A model generated the notes under the pieces. The model was not told the DNA's origin and did not search any database. It saw only the letters and a list, made by a program, of their open reading frames with translations. From Paenibacillus caui (GTDB lineage Bacteria > Bacillota > Bacilli > Paenibacillales > Paenibacillaceae): 64,000 bases of DNA. The stretch is taken from assembly GCF_019904135.1 (NCBI RefSeq), contig NZ_JAIOGQ010000020.1, forward strand, positions 23,416-87,415, written 5' to 3'. This document shows positions 36,757 to 45,440 of this stretch, piece by piece. The position numbers and the translations under genes were made by a program. Numbering within the stretch: the first letter of the stretch is position 1; every line of letters begins with the position of its first letter.

Positions 36757-37548
36757 ATGTGCACCTCAATCGAGCAATTCTAATCAAAAAGCGCTTCCAA
36801 TTCTCTGTTGGAGAGAGGTTGCATCAAAATCATCGGCTGTACTCCAGACAATAGCTCGTAATTTGCCGCAAATTACCGGTTACGTCGAATAACAGCCGCT
36901 CGGCTAATTCCGATTGAACGCAATTCTCGCTGAATGTTAAGGATCTTTGTAGTCTCCCCTTCTTGATTGGGTATCGCCAAGAAGTTTGTGTAACTAGGTG
37001 GATATTATCAACGGGATAGAGAATGTACATGGGGTCTGAATATTCATATTTTTACGATAGAGTTAAGGCGTTTCTATTGAACAAGGCCCTTATGGTTGAA
37101 TAGAGATTTACTTCGCTTTCATTCCAGATATTTCATGTATTCAATATTACCATATAATGCAATTATATAAAAGCTATAGTAATTAGCCCTATTTTTATGT
37201 CAATATAAGACATTTTACCGGGATAATCGATTCCTATTAAAAAAGCTATCAATATTATAGTATGCAACGATTATTTTCCCCAAACGATACTGTTAGTTTG
37301 CACCTACTTTTGCTTCACTCGAACGTTATGCACCCACTATTATTTCAATGGGACAAAATTGTCCAGTGACAACAAGTTTACCCCATTTCTTATATGATTT
37401 AGTTTGCAATCCGCCCTATATTAATGAAATTGAAGTGATTTTGCCAAGTTTCTTTTTGTACAGATAAACTTGTTGTCACACAATCATAGGTTTAGTCTCT
37501 TCCTACTGTTAAATATGGTGTGAAATCTTCGGAATTCAAGAGTTTACA
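36757..37548. other. AT-rich gap with no clear gene
   Basis: About 800 bases upstream of the thioesterase. Short minus-strand frames (for example around 36830-37030, and a stretch ending just before the thioesterase) look like decayed coding sequence but match no family I know. The region holds an inverted repeat listed separately. It is also the most likely place for the promoter of the thioesterase-to-NRPS series, although I cannot point to convincing -35/-10 boxes. Confidence 0.4.
37366..37479. repeat. 15-bp perfect inverted repeat pair
   Basis: GTGACAACAAGTTTA at 37366-37380 is repeated as its exact complement at 37465-37479, with 84 bases between. The spacing is too long for a terminator, and both copies share the outward-facing ACAACAAGTTTA core. 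This could be the pair of ends of a small decayed element or transposase binding sites. The neighbouring recombinase remnant supports past insertion activity. Confidence 0.5.
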
Positions 37549-37768
37549 TCACTTATCCATATTATTAACTGCTTTTCTCATTTCATCATCAGATAGATGG
37601 GTATAAAATCATAGGGACGTTATTGTTTTCTAGATGATAACGAGTCGCAAACGAATGCCTCAAGGAATGCACCGTCAAGGCCGGTTTTCCAAATGCAGTT
37701 GCGTATTTTTCTACCAGCTTCTCAATAGATCGTGGTGTTAGACGTCTGGAGGACAAGAACATATATCG
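37549..37768 (-). pseudogene. Tyrosine recombinase (XerS-like) C-terminal remnant
   Basis: Reading the minus strand gives FLSSRRLTPRSIEKLVEKYA, then TVHSLRHSFATRYHLENN, the box II His-x-x-Arg region of tyrosine recombinases. A frame change follows (stop in the first frame near 37580), and then FYTHLSDDEMRKAVNNMDK with the nucleophile Tyr and the normal family ending. The Gly-His segment between the two blocks is deleted and the N-terminal two thirds are absent, so the gene is dead. The sequence is closest to XerS, the single-recombinase chromosome dimer resolvase, from memory. Confidence 0.8.
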
Positions 37769-37886
37769 TTAACCAATCAAATTTACAATGCTTTCCTGTT
37801 CTTAAAATTAAAAGCCGCCTGAGGTTAATCAGCGATGAGGAACGGTACGGCTTCCGGGAAAGTACTTCGGTTCAATGATAATCCTC

Positions 37887-38099
37887 TTATTGCCCGAATT
37901 TATCCAGACGCACTTCTACAGGTTTCTTATAGGTAGCGAGCTTTTCACCACCAGCATCGATACTGCCTAGCTTGATCAGACCCGATGAATATCGAAAATC
38001 CCGATAAAAAATAGCCAAATTACCCCAAGGAGCATAGTACGTTATATATGGAATGAGATAAAGTTCTTGTCTTTTGGTTTTGACAACAACCTTATCCCA
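37887..38099 (-). pseudogene. Cyclophilin-like protein, C-terminal fragment
   Basis: Seventy codons on the minus strand end at a TAA and include YYAPWGNLAIFYRDFRYSSG and GLIKLGSIDAGGE. That pattern is typical of the short bacterial cyclophilin-like fold family found after N-terminal lipoprotein or secreted segments. There is no start codon or ribosome site, and the frame runs back into the bacteriocin terminator, so the N-terminal part is lost. Confidence 0.65.
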
Positions 38100-38104
38100 T
38101 AAAA

Positions 38105-38128
38105 CAAAAAAGCCGCGATTTTCGCGGC
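38105..38128 (-). terminator. Rho-independent terminator of the bacteriocin gene
   Basis: On the minus strand a perfect 7-bp stem GCCGCGA/TCGCGGC closed by a short loop is followed by a run of T. It stands about 30 bases after the stop of the helveticin-like gene. Confidence 0.9.
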
Positions 38129-38160
38129 ATTAAAATCTTGCTAACGGACCAGTTTAGCAG

Positions 38161-39153
38161 TTATTCAAATCTGCTATCGGGAACGTAATAAACTTTCTGC
38201 GTATTTTGTTTGTTTACTGGGTCTGTAACTATAGTAAAATAAACGTTACCGTTTTTTGTCTGTACTCCCTCGATTTCATGGTTTCCCACATTTGTAATCT
38301 TCACAAGGGTTTTGTATGCTCCTGTGTTTGACATCATAGCAATCTGTGGAGTTTCACCTTCTGCACCGCCTGATGTATATATTTCCGTATTACCGAGCAG
38401 ATCAACTCCCTGGAATGATCCGTTCGGTCTGACTATAGCACTTCCCGACTGGGTAAAGCTCGTAACGCAGGCGCTTACCGCCGCCGCACTGTCCAAACGT
38501 ACCTGTTCATTGCTGTCAAGAAGCTTATTCAATGCTACCGTGTCATAAATTGACCAAGTTACGGTTCCTTCTGCAGTTTGTACGCGGAAAATGGTATAGG
38601 TACTGTTACCGCCGCCATCAACACGGTATGTCTCACCTAATCTTGTACCGGACTTATTAGCGTAATTCATATAGGTGAACCGATGAAGATCCGTATAATC
38701 AACTGTCGTTCCGGGCGAGTATTGAAGTCTTGCTACCTGGAGCGACCAGTAATACGTTGTTGAAGGATCTGCTTTTGCGCTGAAATAAAAGTAATTTGTG
38801 CCATTATATCCGTACATATCCAGGGTTTGTCCATGGCCGGAATTGGTGATGGTCATTTCATCAACGTATGTGGCGTCACTTCCGTTTATGAGCAATCTTG
38901 AAAGATAGACTGTTCCCCCAGCCCGCTGAGTTACGTAAAGATACTTATCAGCGATGTAAGCTTTCTGAACAGCCCGGTTGTGATTAAGTCCTTTGAGATT
39001 GTATGCGAGTGTTGCCGAAGTGCTTACAGTTTTCTGAGGAGTAGCCGCAAATACGGGCAAAACAGACATTCCGAACATAAGGATTGCGACAACAACAGAT
39101 GTGAGTATTTTTAATTGCTTTTTAATAAGGTTCAACGCTTGAACTTGAAACAT
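38161..39153 (-). CDS. Secreted helveticin-J-like class III bacteriocin
   Basis: 330 residues with a Sec signal peptide: KK in the n-region, a long hydrophobic core, and a probable cut after VFA near residue 36. The mature part aligns by eye with Lactobacillus helveticin J along its length: SGHGQTLD for GGHTQTWE, then WSLQVARLQYS, FTYMNYANKSG for the Arg/Leu-Ser-Tyr-Leu-Asn segment, SIYDTVALNKLLD for TIYNLDTINEKLD, SFQGVDLLGNTEIYTS for SIQGYDLDNDGNIYIS, and a final HEIEGVQ/YFTIV block. Helveticin J is a heat-labile antibacterial protein of about 37 kDa. The gene stands alone with GGAGGTATCCGT before the ATG and its own terminator, between the two biosynthetic loci. No immunity gene is evident next to it. 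Confidence 0.8.
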   Translation of the reverse strand: MFQVQALNLIKKQLKILTSVVVAILMFGMSVLPVFAATPQKTVSTSATLAYNLKGLNHNRAVQKAYIADKYLYVTQRAGGTVYLSRLLINGSDATYVDEMTITNSGHGQTLDMYGYNGTNYFYFSAKADPSTTYYWSLQVARLQYSPGTTVDYTDLHRFTYMNYANKSGTRLGETYRVDGGGNSTYTIFRVQTAEGTVTWSIYDTVALNKLLDSNEQVRLDSAAAVSACVTSFTQSGSAIVRPNGSFQGVDLLGNTEIYTSGGAEGETPQIAMMSNTGAYKTLVKITNVGNHEIEGVQTKNGNVYFTIVTDPVNKQNTQKVYYVPDSRFE

Positions 39154-39370
39154 ACGGATACCTCCATTAAAAATGATAATATATACTAAATCTCCCCCAC
39201 ATTCTCAATTTTGTCTACCAAATTTTTCATATTGAGAATACAGATTAAATATACTACCGAGTACAATTTATTGTCAATTATTACATTTTTAAAATAATAG
39301 ACGTTTTAATATGAAAGTTTTTTCAAAAACCACTCTTCAACCACTCTTCCTCAAAAATTGATTTTTTTTG

Positions 39371-39408
39371 AAAAAAGCGACTGCCAGCAATTAATCAGCA
39401 GCCGCTTC
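39371..39408 (-). terminator. Probable terminator of the second biosynthetic operon
   Basis: On the minus strand an imperfect stem (AGCGGCTGC ... GCAGTCGCT) is followed by TTTTTT. It lies about 50 bases beyond the stop of the 141-residue gene that ends the operon. The rest of the gap between 39154 and 39458 is AT-rich upstream sequence of the bacteriocin gene with no other signal I can name. Confidence 0.75.
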
Positions 39409-39458
39409 AATTCGGTTATCTTTTTTCATCTCGTCAGGTGAAATCCTTCATCCTCTTT

Positions 39459-39884
39459 TCATAAGGGCATAATCTCGATGATGGACAGCGGGTTCTCTTG
39501 AGCCGGCAGCGGCAAGCCGCTCTGGCCAAAGTCTTCATCCGCCAGAACACATACCGCCCTTTGATATTCCCCGCCGGACATTAGCCATTCCAGCAGCGAC
39601 AGCGTATGGGAGAACGCCTGGCTTCCGGAGTGCCCAAGTGTCAGGGGCAGCGTGTCGAGCAGATTAAGCTCTCTTCTGATTTTGGCGCAAGCTCGCTCGG
39701 CATGGGGAGTATTCGCGTGATAGCAAAGGACCAGTACATCCATGTCTGTCAGCCATTGTCTATTCGCTTCCATTTGAGCGATGGCTATGTCTACCAATGA
39801 TTGATCTTGACCGTCCGCCCTTGTGCCCGAATAGAGAACATTAAACGTTAATTCCGTCTTCATCGTACTCATAGCCACCCTCAT
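39459..39884 (-). CDS. Small thiolase-fold half protein lacking the catalytic Cys
   Basis: 141 residues. The segment LVLCYHANTPHAERACAKIR followed by LTLGHSGSQAFSHTLSLLEW and AVCVLADEDFG follows the pattern of the first half of a ketoacyl synthase around the active site (helix, nucleophile elbow, long helix, then a strand ending in a small acidic motif). The position of the nucleophile is GHSG, with no Cys. The protein stops there, so it has no second half. It lies 6 bases after the KAS III-like gene, suggesting a partner role (heterodimer or scaffold) rather than an independent enzyme. Start choice among ATGs at 39884, 39872 and 39863 is open. Confidence 0.7.
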   Translation of the reverse strand: MRVAMSTMKTELTFNVLYSGTRADGQDQSLVDIAIAQMEANRQWLTDMDVLVLCYHANTPHAERACAKIRRELNLLDTLPLTLGHSGSQAFSHTLSLLEWLMSGGEYQRAVCVLADEDFGQSGLPLPAQENPLSIIEIMPL

Positions 39885-39890
39885 TCTCTG

Positions 39891-40838
39891 TTACTCATAT
39901 TTGTGCAAGGCACAGCCGTAATAGCCTCCGAAGCCTACGGTTACCGTTAAATAGAAGTCGCCTCTGCTTAAGGAACCGTTCCTGATCGCATCGTTCACGT
40001 TGAGCAGAATGTCCGTATTATGAAGATGCCCCGCATGTCCAAGTGCCCCGGCATAAAATTTATCCAGGGAACAGCCGATCGCCCGGGCAAGCGTACTCCA
40101 GGTGTTCAGACCCAGATTTGAGCAGAAAATAAGGCTAATCTCGTTCATACTCATTCCTGCTTCCCGCAACACCTGCTTCACAACCTGACGTACAGCCAAA
40201 TAAAAGGTTGAGAAGTACATTTTGATTCGTTCGGGACAATCATCGTATACCAAACCGTCCACTTTGAGCCGCGTAGATAGCGTCCGCTGCCCTCCGGTAC
40301 CGGACCCCCGGAATAGAGCGGCGCTTGCCGCATCCCCATAGAGCATATAGGTGTCGCTGCGGTGATGCGAGCTTATCGCTTTATCCGCAGCGACAAATAA
40401 TACAGCGGCATTGTCGTCAGTTTCAACGGACAAATAAGCTTTTGCCAAATTAAGCGATAAATGAATGGTAGCGCAGCCGTACTCCTCTGGCTGAATAACC
40501 GTTGTCTCATCGAAAGCATATTCACGAAGCAGCCCGGAGAACAAGCTCTGCGCCTCTACTCCGGCGCTCGTGACACATGCGAAGAGAATCGCTCCGAGCC
40601 GTATTCCTTCCTGTCTTGCCCGGCTTAATATCGGGGCGCATACCCGAGCAATCATATGCTCCAGACTTTCGTCTCTGGCAACGGGAACATGCGCAAAGCC
40701 GCTGTCTCTGTACTCCGCCTCGCTTAAGCGGAAAGAAACGCCGTCTTCGTTGATTTCCTGGATAACTTGATCGATGGAAGGCCGGAATGATGGAATATAT
40801 ACATGAATATCCGTAAGGGTCAACTGGGGAGCCGTCAT
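39891..40838 (-). CDS. KAS III-like (FabH-family) acyltransferase or condensing enzyme
   Basis: 315 residues from the ATG at 40838, ten bases after AGAAGG; a GTG three codons upstream overlaps the previous stop. The nucleophile Cys is in EEYGCATIHLSLNLAKAY, followed by VLFVAADKA and YGDAASAALF. The canonical His of the HQAN motif is not visible (the aligned text is FCSNLGLNTWSTLARAIG), while the later His-Asn-Thr block is present (GHAGHLHNTD). FabH relatives with altered His/Asn residues include acyltransferases that move acyl groups from carrier proteins to alcohols or amines in antibiotic pathways. With two carrier proteins in the locus, an acyl transfer or unusual condensation is likely. 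Substrate unknown. Confidence 0.85.
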   Translation of the reverse strand: MTAPQLTLTDIHVYIPSFRPSIDQVIQEINEDGVSFRLSEAEYRDSGFAHVPVARDESLEHMIARVCAPILSRARQEGIRLGAILFACVTSAGVEAQSLFSGLLREYAFDETTVIQPEEYGCATIHLSLNLAKAYLSVETDDNAAVLFVAADKAISSHHRSDTYMLYGDAASAALFRGSGTGGQRTLSTRLKVDGLVYDDCPERIKMYFSTFYLAVRQVVKQVLREAGMSMNEISLIFCSNLGLNTWSTLARAIGCSLDKFYAGALGHAGHLHNTDILLNVNDAIRNGSLSRGDFYLTVTVGFGGYYGCALHKYE

Positions 40839-40843
40839 CGCTT

Positions 40844-41815
40844 TCACGCCTTCTTAACCAGGTGCAGAATTTTGTACCTGCGCTTTCCCGCACGCATATC
40901 ATCGTAAATTGAGGTTCCGGGAACGCCCATCGTCTCCCATACTGCGTTCTCCTTCCCGAGGGTGTCGCCTAGCGCTGAGAGACGGCTGCCTCTGGCCAAA
41001 TCGCTTGCGAGCAATACATGCTCGGAGATATCGCGGGATAGCGACACTTCAAAACCCAGCTCAAGCAAATACCGTTCGCCTTCCTCGAACTTTGATGCAT
41101 CCAGATCATCCGCATAGACGAACACGCCTCCCGCCTTTAGCACGCGGAATACCTCGTCATAGAAACGGTTGATCCGGGGATAAAGGTCCGAGGATTCGAT
41201 ATTCAGCACAATATCGCAGCATTCGTTAGGGATGGGCAGCTCCTCCGCGTCACCGACGCAGAACGAAGCCTGTTCATACCGGTTGCTTGCCGTACAGAAA
41301 GCGATATTCGCTTCCGTCAAATCAAGTCCGGCAACGCTCCGCGGCCCATAGCTTTTGCAAAGTGCACGTACATTGCCGCCCCTGCCGCAGGCGATCTCCA
41401 GCACGTCCTTCCCCTCTACATCGACTCCGTTCAGAATTTCCTCAAGAAGCCGCAGCGATTGATGATTGACTCCTTTCGGCAAGCTGCCTGCCCCGCCGTT
41501 CTCATCGCCCGATTCGGCATACCCCCAATTGATAAAGGTGGAGAAGCGCGACACGCCGGTTTCCTCCAAAGCCCGGTTAAACGACGTAAACATCTCCTTA
41601 ACCGCCGCCTTCCGTGCCTTATGCTCCATCGTTTCCTGTACGTTACTCTCCATAAGCAGGTATGGAATCGAGCCTTTCACGGGGTAGCTTGCCCCACATG
41701 GCGTGCAGTCGAATGAAAACTCCTTTTTCTTCAATGTTTGCTTGCACCTCGGACATGCCCAGTTCATGCCTGTTACCTGCCAAGCACTGCTCACCGCTTC
41801 CCCCTCCTCAGCCAT
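40844..41815 (-). CDS. SAM-dependent methyltransferase with N-terminal zinc ribbon (copy 2)
   Basis: 323 residues. An N-terminal ribbon (CPRCKQTL ... CTPCGASYPV) precedes a class I methyltransferase: VLEIACGRGGNVRALCKSYG (motif I), GLDLTEANIAFC, CVGDAEELPIPNECCDIVLNIESS (motif II), and the HLVKKA end. It is a tandem paralogue of the gene at 41818-42786, with matching segments throughout. The target cannot be read from sequence; the local carrier-bound or glycosylated product is the natural candidate. The stop lies at the start of the KAS III-like gene, indicating coupling. Confidence 0.9.
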   Translation of the reverse strand: MAEEGEAVSSAWQVTGMNWACPRCKQTLKKKEFSFDCTPCGASYPVKGSIPYLLMESNVQETMEHKARKAAVKEMFTSFNRALEETGVSRFSTFINWGYAESGDENGGAGSLPKGVNHQSLRLLEEILNGVDVEGKDVLEIACGRGGNVRALCKSYGPRSVAGLDLTEANIAFCTASNRYEQASFCVGDAEELPIPNECCDIVLNIESSDLYPRINRFYDEVFRVLKAGGVFVYADDLDASKFEEGERYLLELGFEVSLSRDISEHVLLASDLARGSRLSALGDTLGKENAVWETMGVPGTSIYDDMRAGKRRYKILHLVKKA

Positions 41816-41817
41816 GG

Positions 41818-42786
41818 TTAGTCCCTGCTATCCGCGCCGGCTGGTTCTTTCACCAGATGGATGATTTTAAACACCCTTCGGCCGGCGATCATATCCGTGT
41901 GATTTTGCGTGCCAGGCGCCTCCAGCCATTCCAGTACCCGGTCTTCACCTTCAAAGGAGCCTTCAAGCGCCTGCCGGCGGCTACCCAGCGATTCGTCACC
42001 CGATTGCAGTACATTGCCGGTAATGTCCCGGATTAAAGCCGTGCGGAAGCCAAGTCTTTCCCACTCCGCCTCATAGTGCGGCAGATCGGAAGCGCTCATA
42101 ATATCCGCGTACAAGAACGTCCCGCCCGGCTTTAATACACGATAAGTCTCCACGAAAAAAAGCTCGATGTGCGGGTACAAATGCGAAGATTCGACGTTCA
42201 GCACATAGTCGCAGCTTTCCGTGCGGACAGGCAGTTGCTCCGCGTCGCCGATACAATAGTAAGCTTGCTCATACCGGTTGTTTCCCTGGCAAAAATTAAT
42301 ATTGGATGGCGTCAGATCGATGCCGACCACGCTGCCGGGTCCATAACTTTTGCACAGCTCGTTCACATTGCCTCCCCGTCCGCAGCCGATTTCCAGAATA
42401 TCCTTCCCTGAAACATCCAGCCCGCCAATGATTTCTCGGAGCAAACGGATGCTGCTTTGATTTATGCCCAGAAGCCCGCCCGATGGCTCGTTCTCGGCGG
42501 CATACCCCCAGTTGATAAAGGTGGAAAATCTGGAAATCCGCTTCTCCTCAAGCGACCGGTTAATGGAATCGAACATGCCAATAATCGCTTCCTTCCGCGC
42601 CGCGCCCTCCGCAAGCTTCTCCGTCAAGTGGCGGTCGATTAACATGCTCACTACTCCATTTTCCCGGGCGTATTCGAGTCCGCAAGTCCCGCAGACCAAA
42701 CGTTCGTGCGCTTCATGCAGAGCATTCTTGCACTCGGTGCATACCAGGGTGATGCCTGACAATGGCCAAGTTGTGTTCATATCCAC
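41818..42786 (-). CDS. SAM-dependent methyltransferase with N-terminal zinc ribbon (copy 1)
   Basis: 322 residues. Ribbon Cys pairs CTECKNAL and CGTCGLEYA, then RFSTFINWGYA, ILEIGCGRGGNVNELCKSYG (SAM-binding motif I), GIDLTPSNINFCQGNNRYEQA, and CIGDAEQLPVRTESCDYVLNVESS. It is close to the following gene in length and motifs and is two bases from it, so the pair arose by tandem duplication and may act at two positions or successively. The C-terminal halves differ more, which may set substrate choice. Confidence 0.9.
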   Translation of the reverse strand: MDMNTTWPLSGITLVCTECKNALHEAHERLVCGTCGLEYARENGVVSMLIDRHLTEKLAEGAARKEAIIGMFDSINRSLEEKRISRFSTFINWGYAAENEPSGGLLGINQSSIRLLREIIGGLDVSGKDILEIGCGRGGNVNELCKSYGPGSVVGIDLTPSNINFCQGNNRYEQAYYCIGDAEQLPVRTESCDYVLNVESSHLYPHIELFFVETYRVLKPGGTFLYADIMSASDLPHYEAEWERLGFRTALIRDITGNVLQSGDESLGSRRQALEGSFEGEDRVLEWLEAPGTQNHTDMIAGRRVFKIIHLVKEPAGADSRD

Positions 42787-42800
42787 ATCTCCTCGTCGTT

Positions 42801-43613
42801 TTAGCCGCTTGCGCTGCTATAATTTTTGATCGCCTTTCTCCAAATCAAACGGACACACACTAGCAGAAGGATCGGGACGAGCGCGCCCCACAGCATAAGC
42901 CCGCCGTCCAGCCTTTCCATGACGCTAAGCGGAGCAAAATTCGTAATCACCAGAAAAGGCAGCACATATACGCCGATCCTCTGAATCAGCCGGGGGTAGA
43001 TCGGCATAGGCATATTGTTGGCATCCCAAATCGCATAAAATATGCCCGCGAGGCCCCCGGTGTTGACGAACCAAAAGGACAGAATGGCCGGAATGATCAT
43101 CAGGCAGTAAGTAATGACCAAAGCGGACAGAAGATAAAGCGCAAACAAGAACAGATGGTACGCGGTAACGGTAATGCCGAGCGCGCTCCAGCCTATGGAA
43201 ACCATCGTGATGCCTGCGGCGAGATTGGGAATCGGCATACCCAAATCGATATAACGGAGAGAGACCATAAACTGCAGGGAGATCGGCTTCACCATGAGCA
43301 GATCCAGTTCACCCGTTCTCACATAGTCCGAAATACGGACGAAATTGGTGAAAAACAAGCCTGAATATAGCCCGGTCATCATCGTATACGTACCTACGAA
43401 CATCAAAATTCCGTCAGGCGGTATATCGCCGATATGCAAATCGCTCTTATATACGACGACGACATACAGCAGCTTGGATAGCAGATAGGCGATTTCAACC
43501 GCGATGCCAAGTATAAAATTCGTGCGGTATTCCATTTGCGCGATAAAGCAGTTTTTAATGAACTGTAAATAGATAATGCCATAGGTTTTGAGCGTGCCGA
43601 GCCGCGTTTTCAA
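42801..43613 (-). CDS. ABC-2 type exporter permease
   Basis: 270 residues with about six membrane segments (for example YLLSKLLYVVVVY, GILMFVGTYTMM, LFALYLLSALVITYCLMII, VLPFLVITNFAPL). It belongs with the adjacent permease and ATPase to the three-part ABC-2 group often found as a unit in Firmicutes (one ATPase, two related permeases). It ends with a conserved basic RLIWRKAIKNYSSA tail. Within this locus it most likely exports the product or gives self-protection. Confidence 0.88.
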   Translation of the reverse strand: MKTRLGTLKTYGIIYLQFIKNCFIAQMEYRTNFILGIAVEIAYLLSKLLYVVVVYKSDLHIGDIPPDGILMFVGTYTMMTGLYSGLFFTNFVRISDYVRTGELDLLMVKPISLQFMVSLRYIDLGMPIPNLAAGITMVSIGWSALGITVTAYHLFLFALYLLSALVITYCLMIIPAILSFWFVNTGGLAGIFYAIWDANNMPMPIYPRLIQRIGVYVLPFLVITNFAPLSVMERLDGGLMLWGALVPILLLVCVRLIWRKAIKNYSSASG

Positions 43614-43617
43614 GCGA

Positions 43618-44424
43618 TTAGCCCCCTAAACCGAGATACTTTTTAAAGCCGATCCGCCACACCAGCTTCGAAACGAGGAACATGACGCCTATCCAAAAGA
43701 TTTGCATCAGCAGCCCTTCCGTGATCTCACTCATCACCAGCTTCCCGTTGATCACATTGGACGGAAAATAAATGGTGTACTTAAACGGAAGATAGCTCAG
43801 AAGGCTGCTCACCGTCCGGCCGAACACCTCAATCGGAAACACGCCGCCGCTCAAAATGATGACAAGCAGTCCGGTCATTTCGAAGAAATAGGAGATTTCA
43901 GACAGCCAAAAAGCAATTGCAGATATCGTGTATGAAATGAGAAAGTTCAGGATCAGCGACAAGGCCATCGCCGCCACAAAGCACACCAGGTTCACAAGCG
44001 GGATGCGGATGGCGTACCGCCCGCCAAAATAAAAGATGACCAGAAACAAAACAGCTAGCATGACCGTGAAAAAGAACAGCTTTTGCCCGAGCAAAGTAAA
44101 CAGCTTCAGCCCGAAGTAGCTGGCCGGCTGCACCAGGTATTTATTCAGGGCCCCGTCCTTAATGTCCGATGCGATGACATGATCCATATGGGTTGTCACG
44201 ATTTTGGTCACAATCGCCGCCACAATCGTATACAGAATCATTTCTCCGTACGTATAGCCGAAAAATTGATCCGAGCCCCGCCCGTAGACGGCCGTCCATA
44301 TATAGTACTGGATCATAATCGGGAAGAACGCACTAATCAGGGAAAAGGCAAAGTCAAGCCGGTATTCCATCGAAGCCTGGACGCCCAGCTTAAAGACGCG
44401 AATATACTTCGGATAAATGCTCAT
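43618..44424 (-). CDS. ABC-2 type exporter permease
   Basis: 268 residues, six predicted membrane segments (FSLISAFFPIMIQYYIW, MILYTIVAAIVTKIV, LFFFTVMLAVLFLVIFYF, LVCFVAAMALSLILNFLI, FEMTGLLVIILSGGVF, IFWIGVMFLVSKLVW) and a conserved IKDGALNKYLVQP cytoplasmic loop, which normally contacts the ATPase. It is the partner of the permease 4 bases downstream and overlaps the ATPase gene by 4 bases. Confidence 0.88.
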   Translation of the reverse strand: MSIYPKYIRVFKLGVQASMEYRLDFAFSLISAFFPIMIQYYIWTAVYGRGSDQFFGYTYGEMILYTIVAAIVTKIVTTHMDHVIASDIKDGALNKYLVQPASYFGLKLFTLLGQKLFFFTVMLAVLFLVIFYFGGRYAIRIPLVNLVCFVAAMALSLILNFLISYTISAIAFWLSEISYFFEMTGLLVIILSGGVFPIEVFGRTVSSLLSYLPFKYTIYFPSNVINGKLVMSEITEGLLMQIFWIGVMFLVSKLVWRIGFKKYLGLGG

Positions 44425-45407
44425 ACGGGCTGCGTCCTGTTATAAAGAGAGACGATAACTTCCTCGATGGGCTTCTCTTCAATCGTGATATCCTCGATCG
44501 GGAAAAGGTCGAGCAGCTCTCTTGAAATCGGTTGAATCTGTTCCTTGGTGATTTCCAGTGTCGCCGCAAACCCGTCCGTCTGGCGAACGGACCCGAACGG
44601 CTCAAGCCTGGAAGCTTCGACGGAATGACTAAATTTCAGCTTCACAATCTTGGTTTCATTAACCGCACTATGCACCTGATTCAAGTTGCCGTCGAAGACG
44701 AGCCGGCCGTCGTTGATGATCAGGGTTCTTTTGCACAAATCCTCAACATCCTTCATATAGTGGCTCGTCAAAATAATCGTCGTCTTATGATGCTTGTTGT
44801 AATGCGTCAGAAACTCCCTTACCCTCTGCTGCGTGATGACATCAAGCCCGATGGTAGGCTCATCCAGAAACAGCAGCTCGGGCTTATGGATAAGCGCGGC
44901 GATTAGCTCCATCTTCATCCGTTCACCCAGCGACAGCCGCCGGACCTGCACGTTCAGCACATGCTTCACATCCAGAAGTTCGACCAGCTCATCCAGCGTC
45001 CGCTTGTAGGTCTGCTCCTCAACCTGATAGATGTACCGGTTCAGCAGAATTGATTCCGCTGCGGGAAGGTCCGCCCAGAGCTGGCTTTTCTGGCCCATGA
45101 CAATCGCGAAACGCTTCTTGAACTCCTTTTTCCGCTCATAAGGCTTAAACCCCAGTACGGAAAGGCTGCCGCTAGTCGGATGAAGGATGCCGGAGAGCAT
45201 CTTTAACGTCGTTGTTTTGCCCGCGCCGTTCGGTCCGAGAAAGGCGACCATTTCGCCCTTGGCGATGGAGAAGGTAATGTCCTTTACCGCTTGCTTGGTT
45301 AAGGATTTGCGGTAGATCAGATTTTTGAGGGAGTTGATCACTCCGACTTCCTTCGTATAATAGGTAAAGCTCTTGGCCAATTGCTCAACCTTGATCGCTT
45401 CTTTCAA
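44421..45407 (-). CDS. ABC-2 type exporter ATPase
   Basis: 328 residues. Walker A FLGPNGAGKTTTLKML, signature LSLGERMKMELIAALI, Walker B ELLFLDEPTIGLD and the H-loop His in ILTSHYMKD are all intact, followed by a C-terminal extension of about 90 residues typical of this exporter group. It drives the two permeases encoded immediately downstream. It lies 33 bases after the radical SAM gene, so it belongs to the same operon. Confidence 0.92.
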   Translation of the reverse strand: MKEAIKVEQLAKSFTYYTKEVGVINSLKNLIYRKSLTKQAVKDITFSIAKGEMVAFLGPNGAGKTTTLKMLSGILHPTSGSLSVLGFKPYERKKEFKKRFAIVMGQKSQLWADLPAAESILLNRYIYQVEEQTYKRTLDELVELLDVKHVLNVQVRRLSLGERMKMELIAALIHKPELLFLDEPTIGLDVITQQRVREFLTHYNKHHKTTIILTSHYMKDVEDLCKRTLIINDGRLVFDGNLNQVHSAVNETKIVKLKFSHSVEASRLEPFGSVRQTDGFAATLEITKEQIQPISRELLDLFPIEDITIEEKPIEEVIVSLYNRTQPV

Positions 45408-45440
45408 GTAGCCTCATCACCTTGCTCTTATATGTTGGAA

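Noticed and set aside
36830..37030. 66-codon minus-strand gene
   Set aside because: No start site, no motif, and the surrounding sequence is AT-rich and decayed; it may be a remnant but cannot be named.
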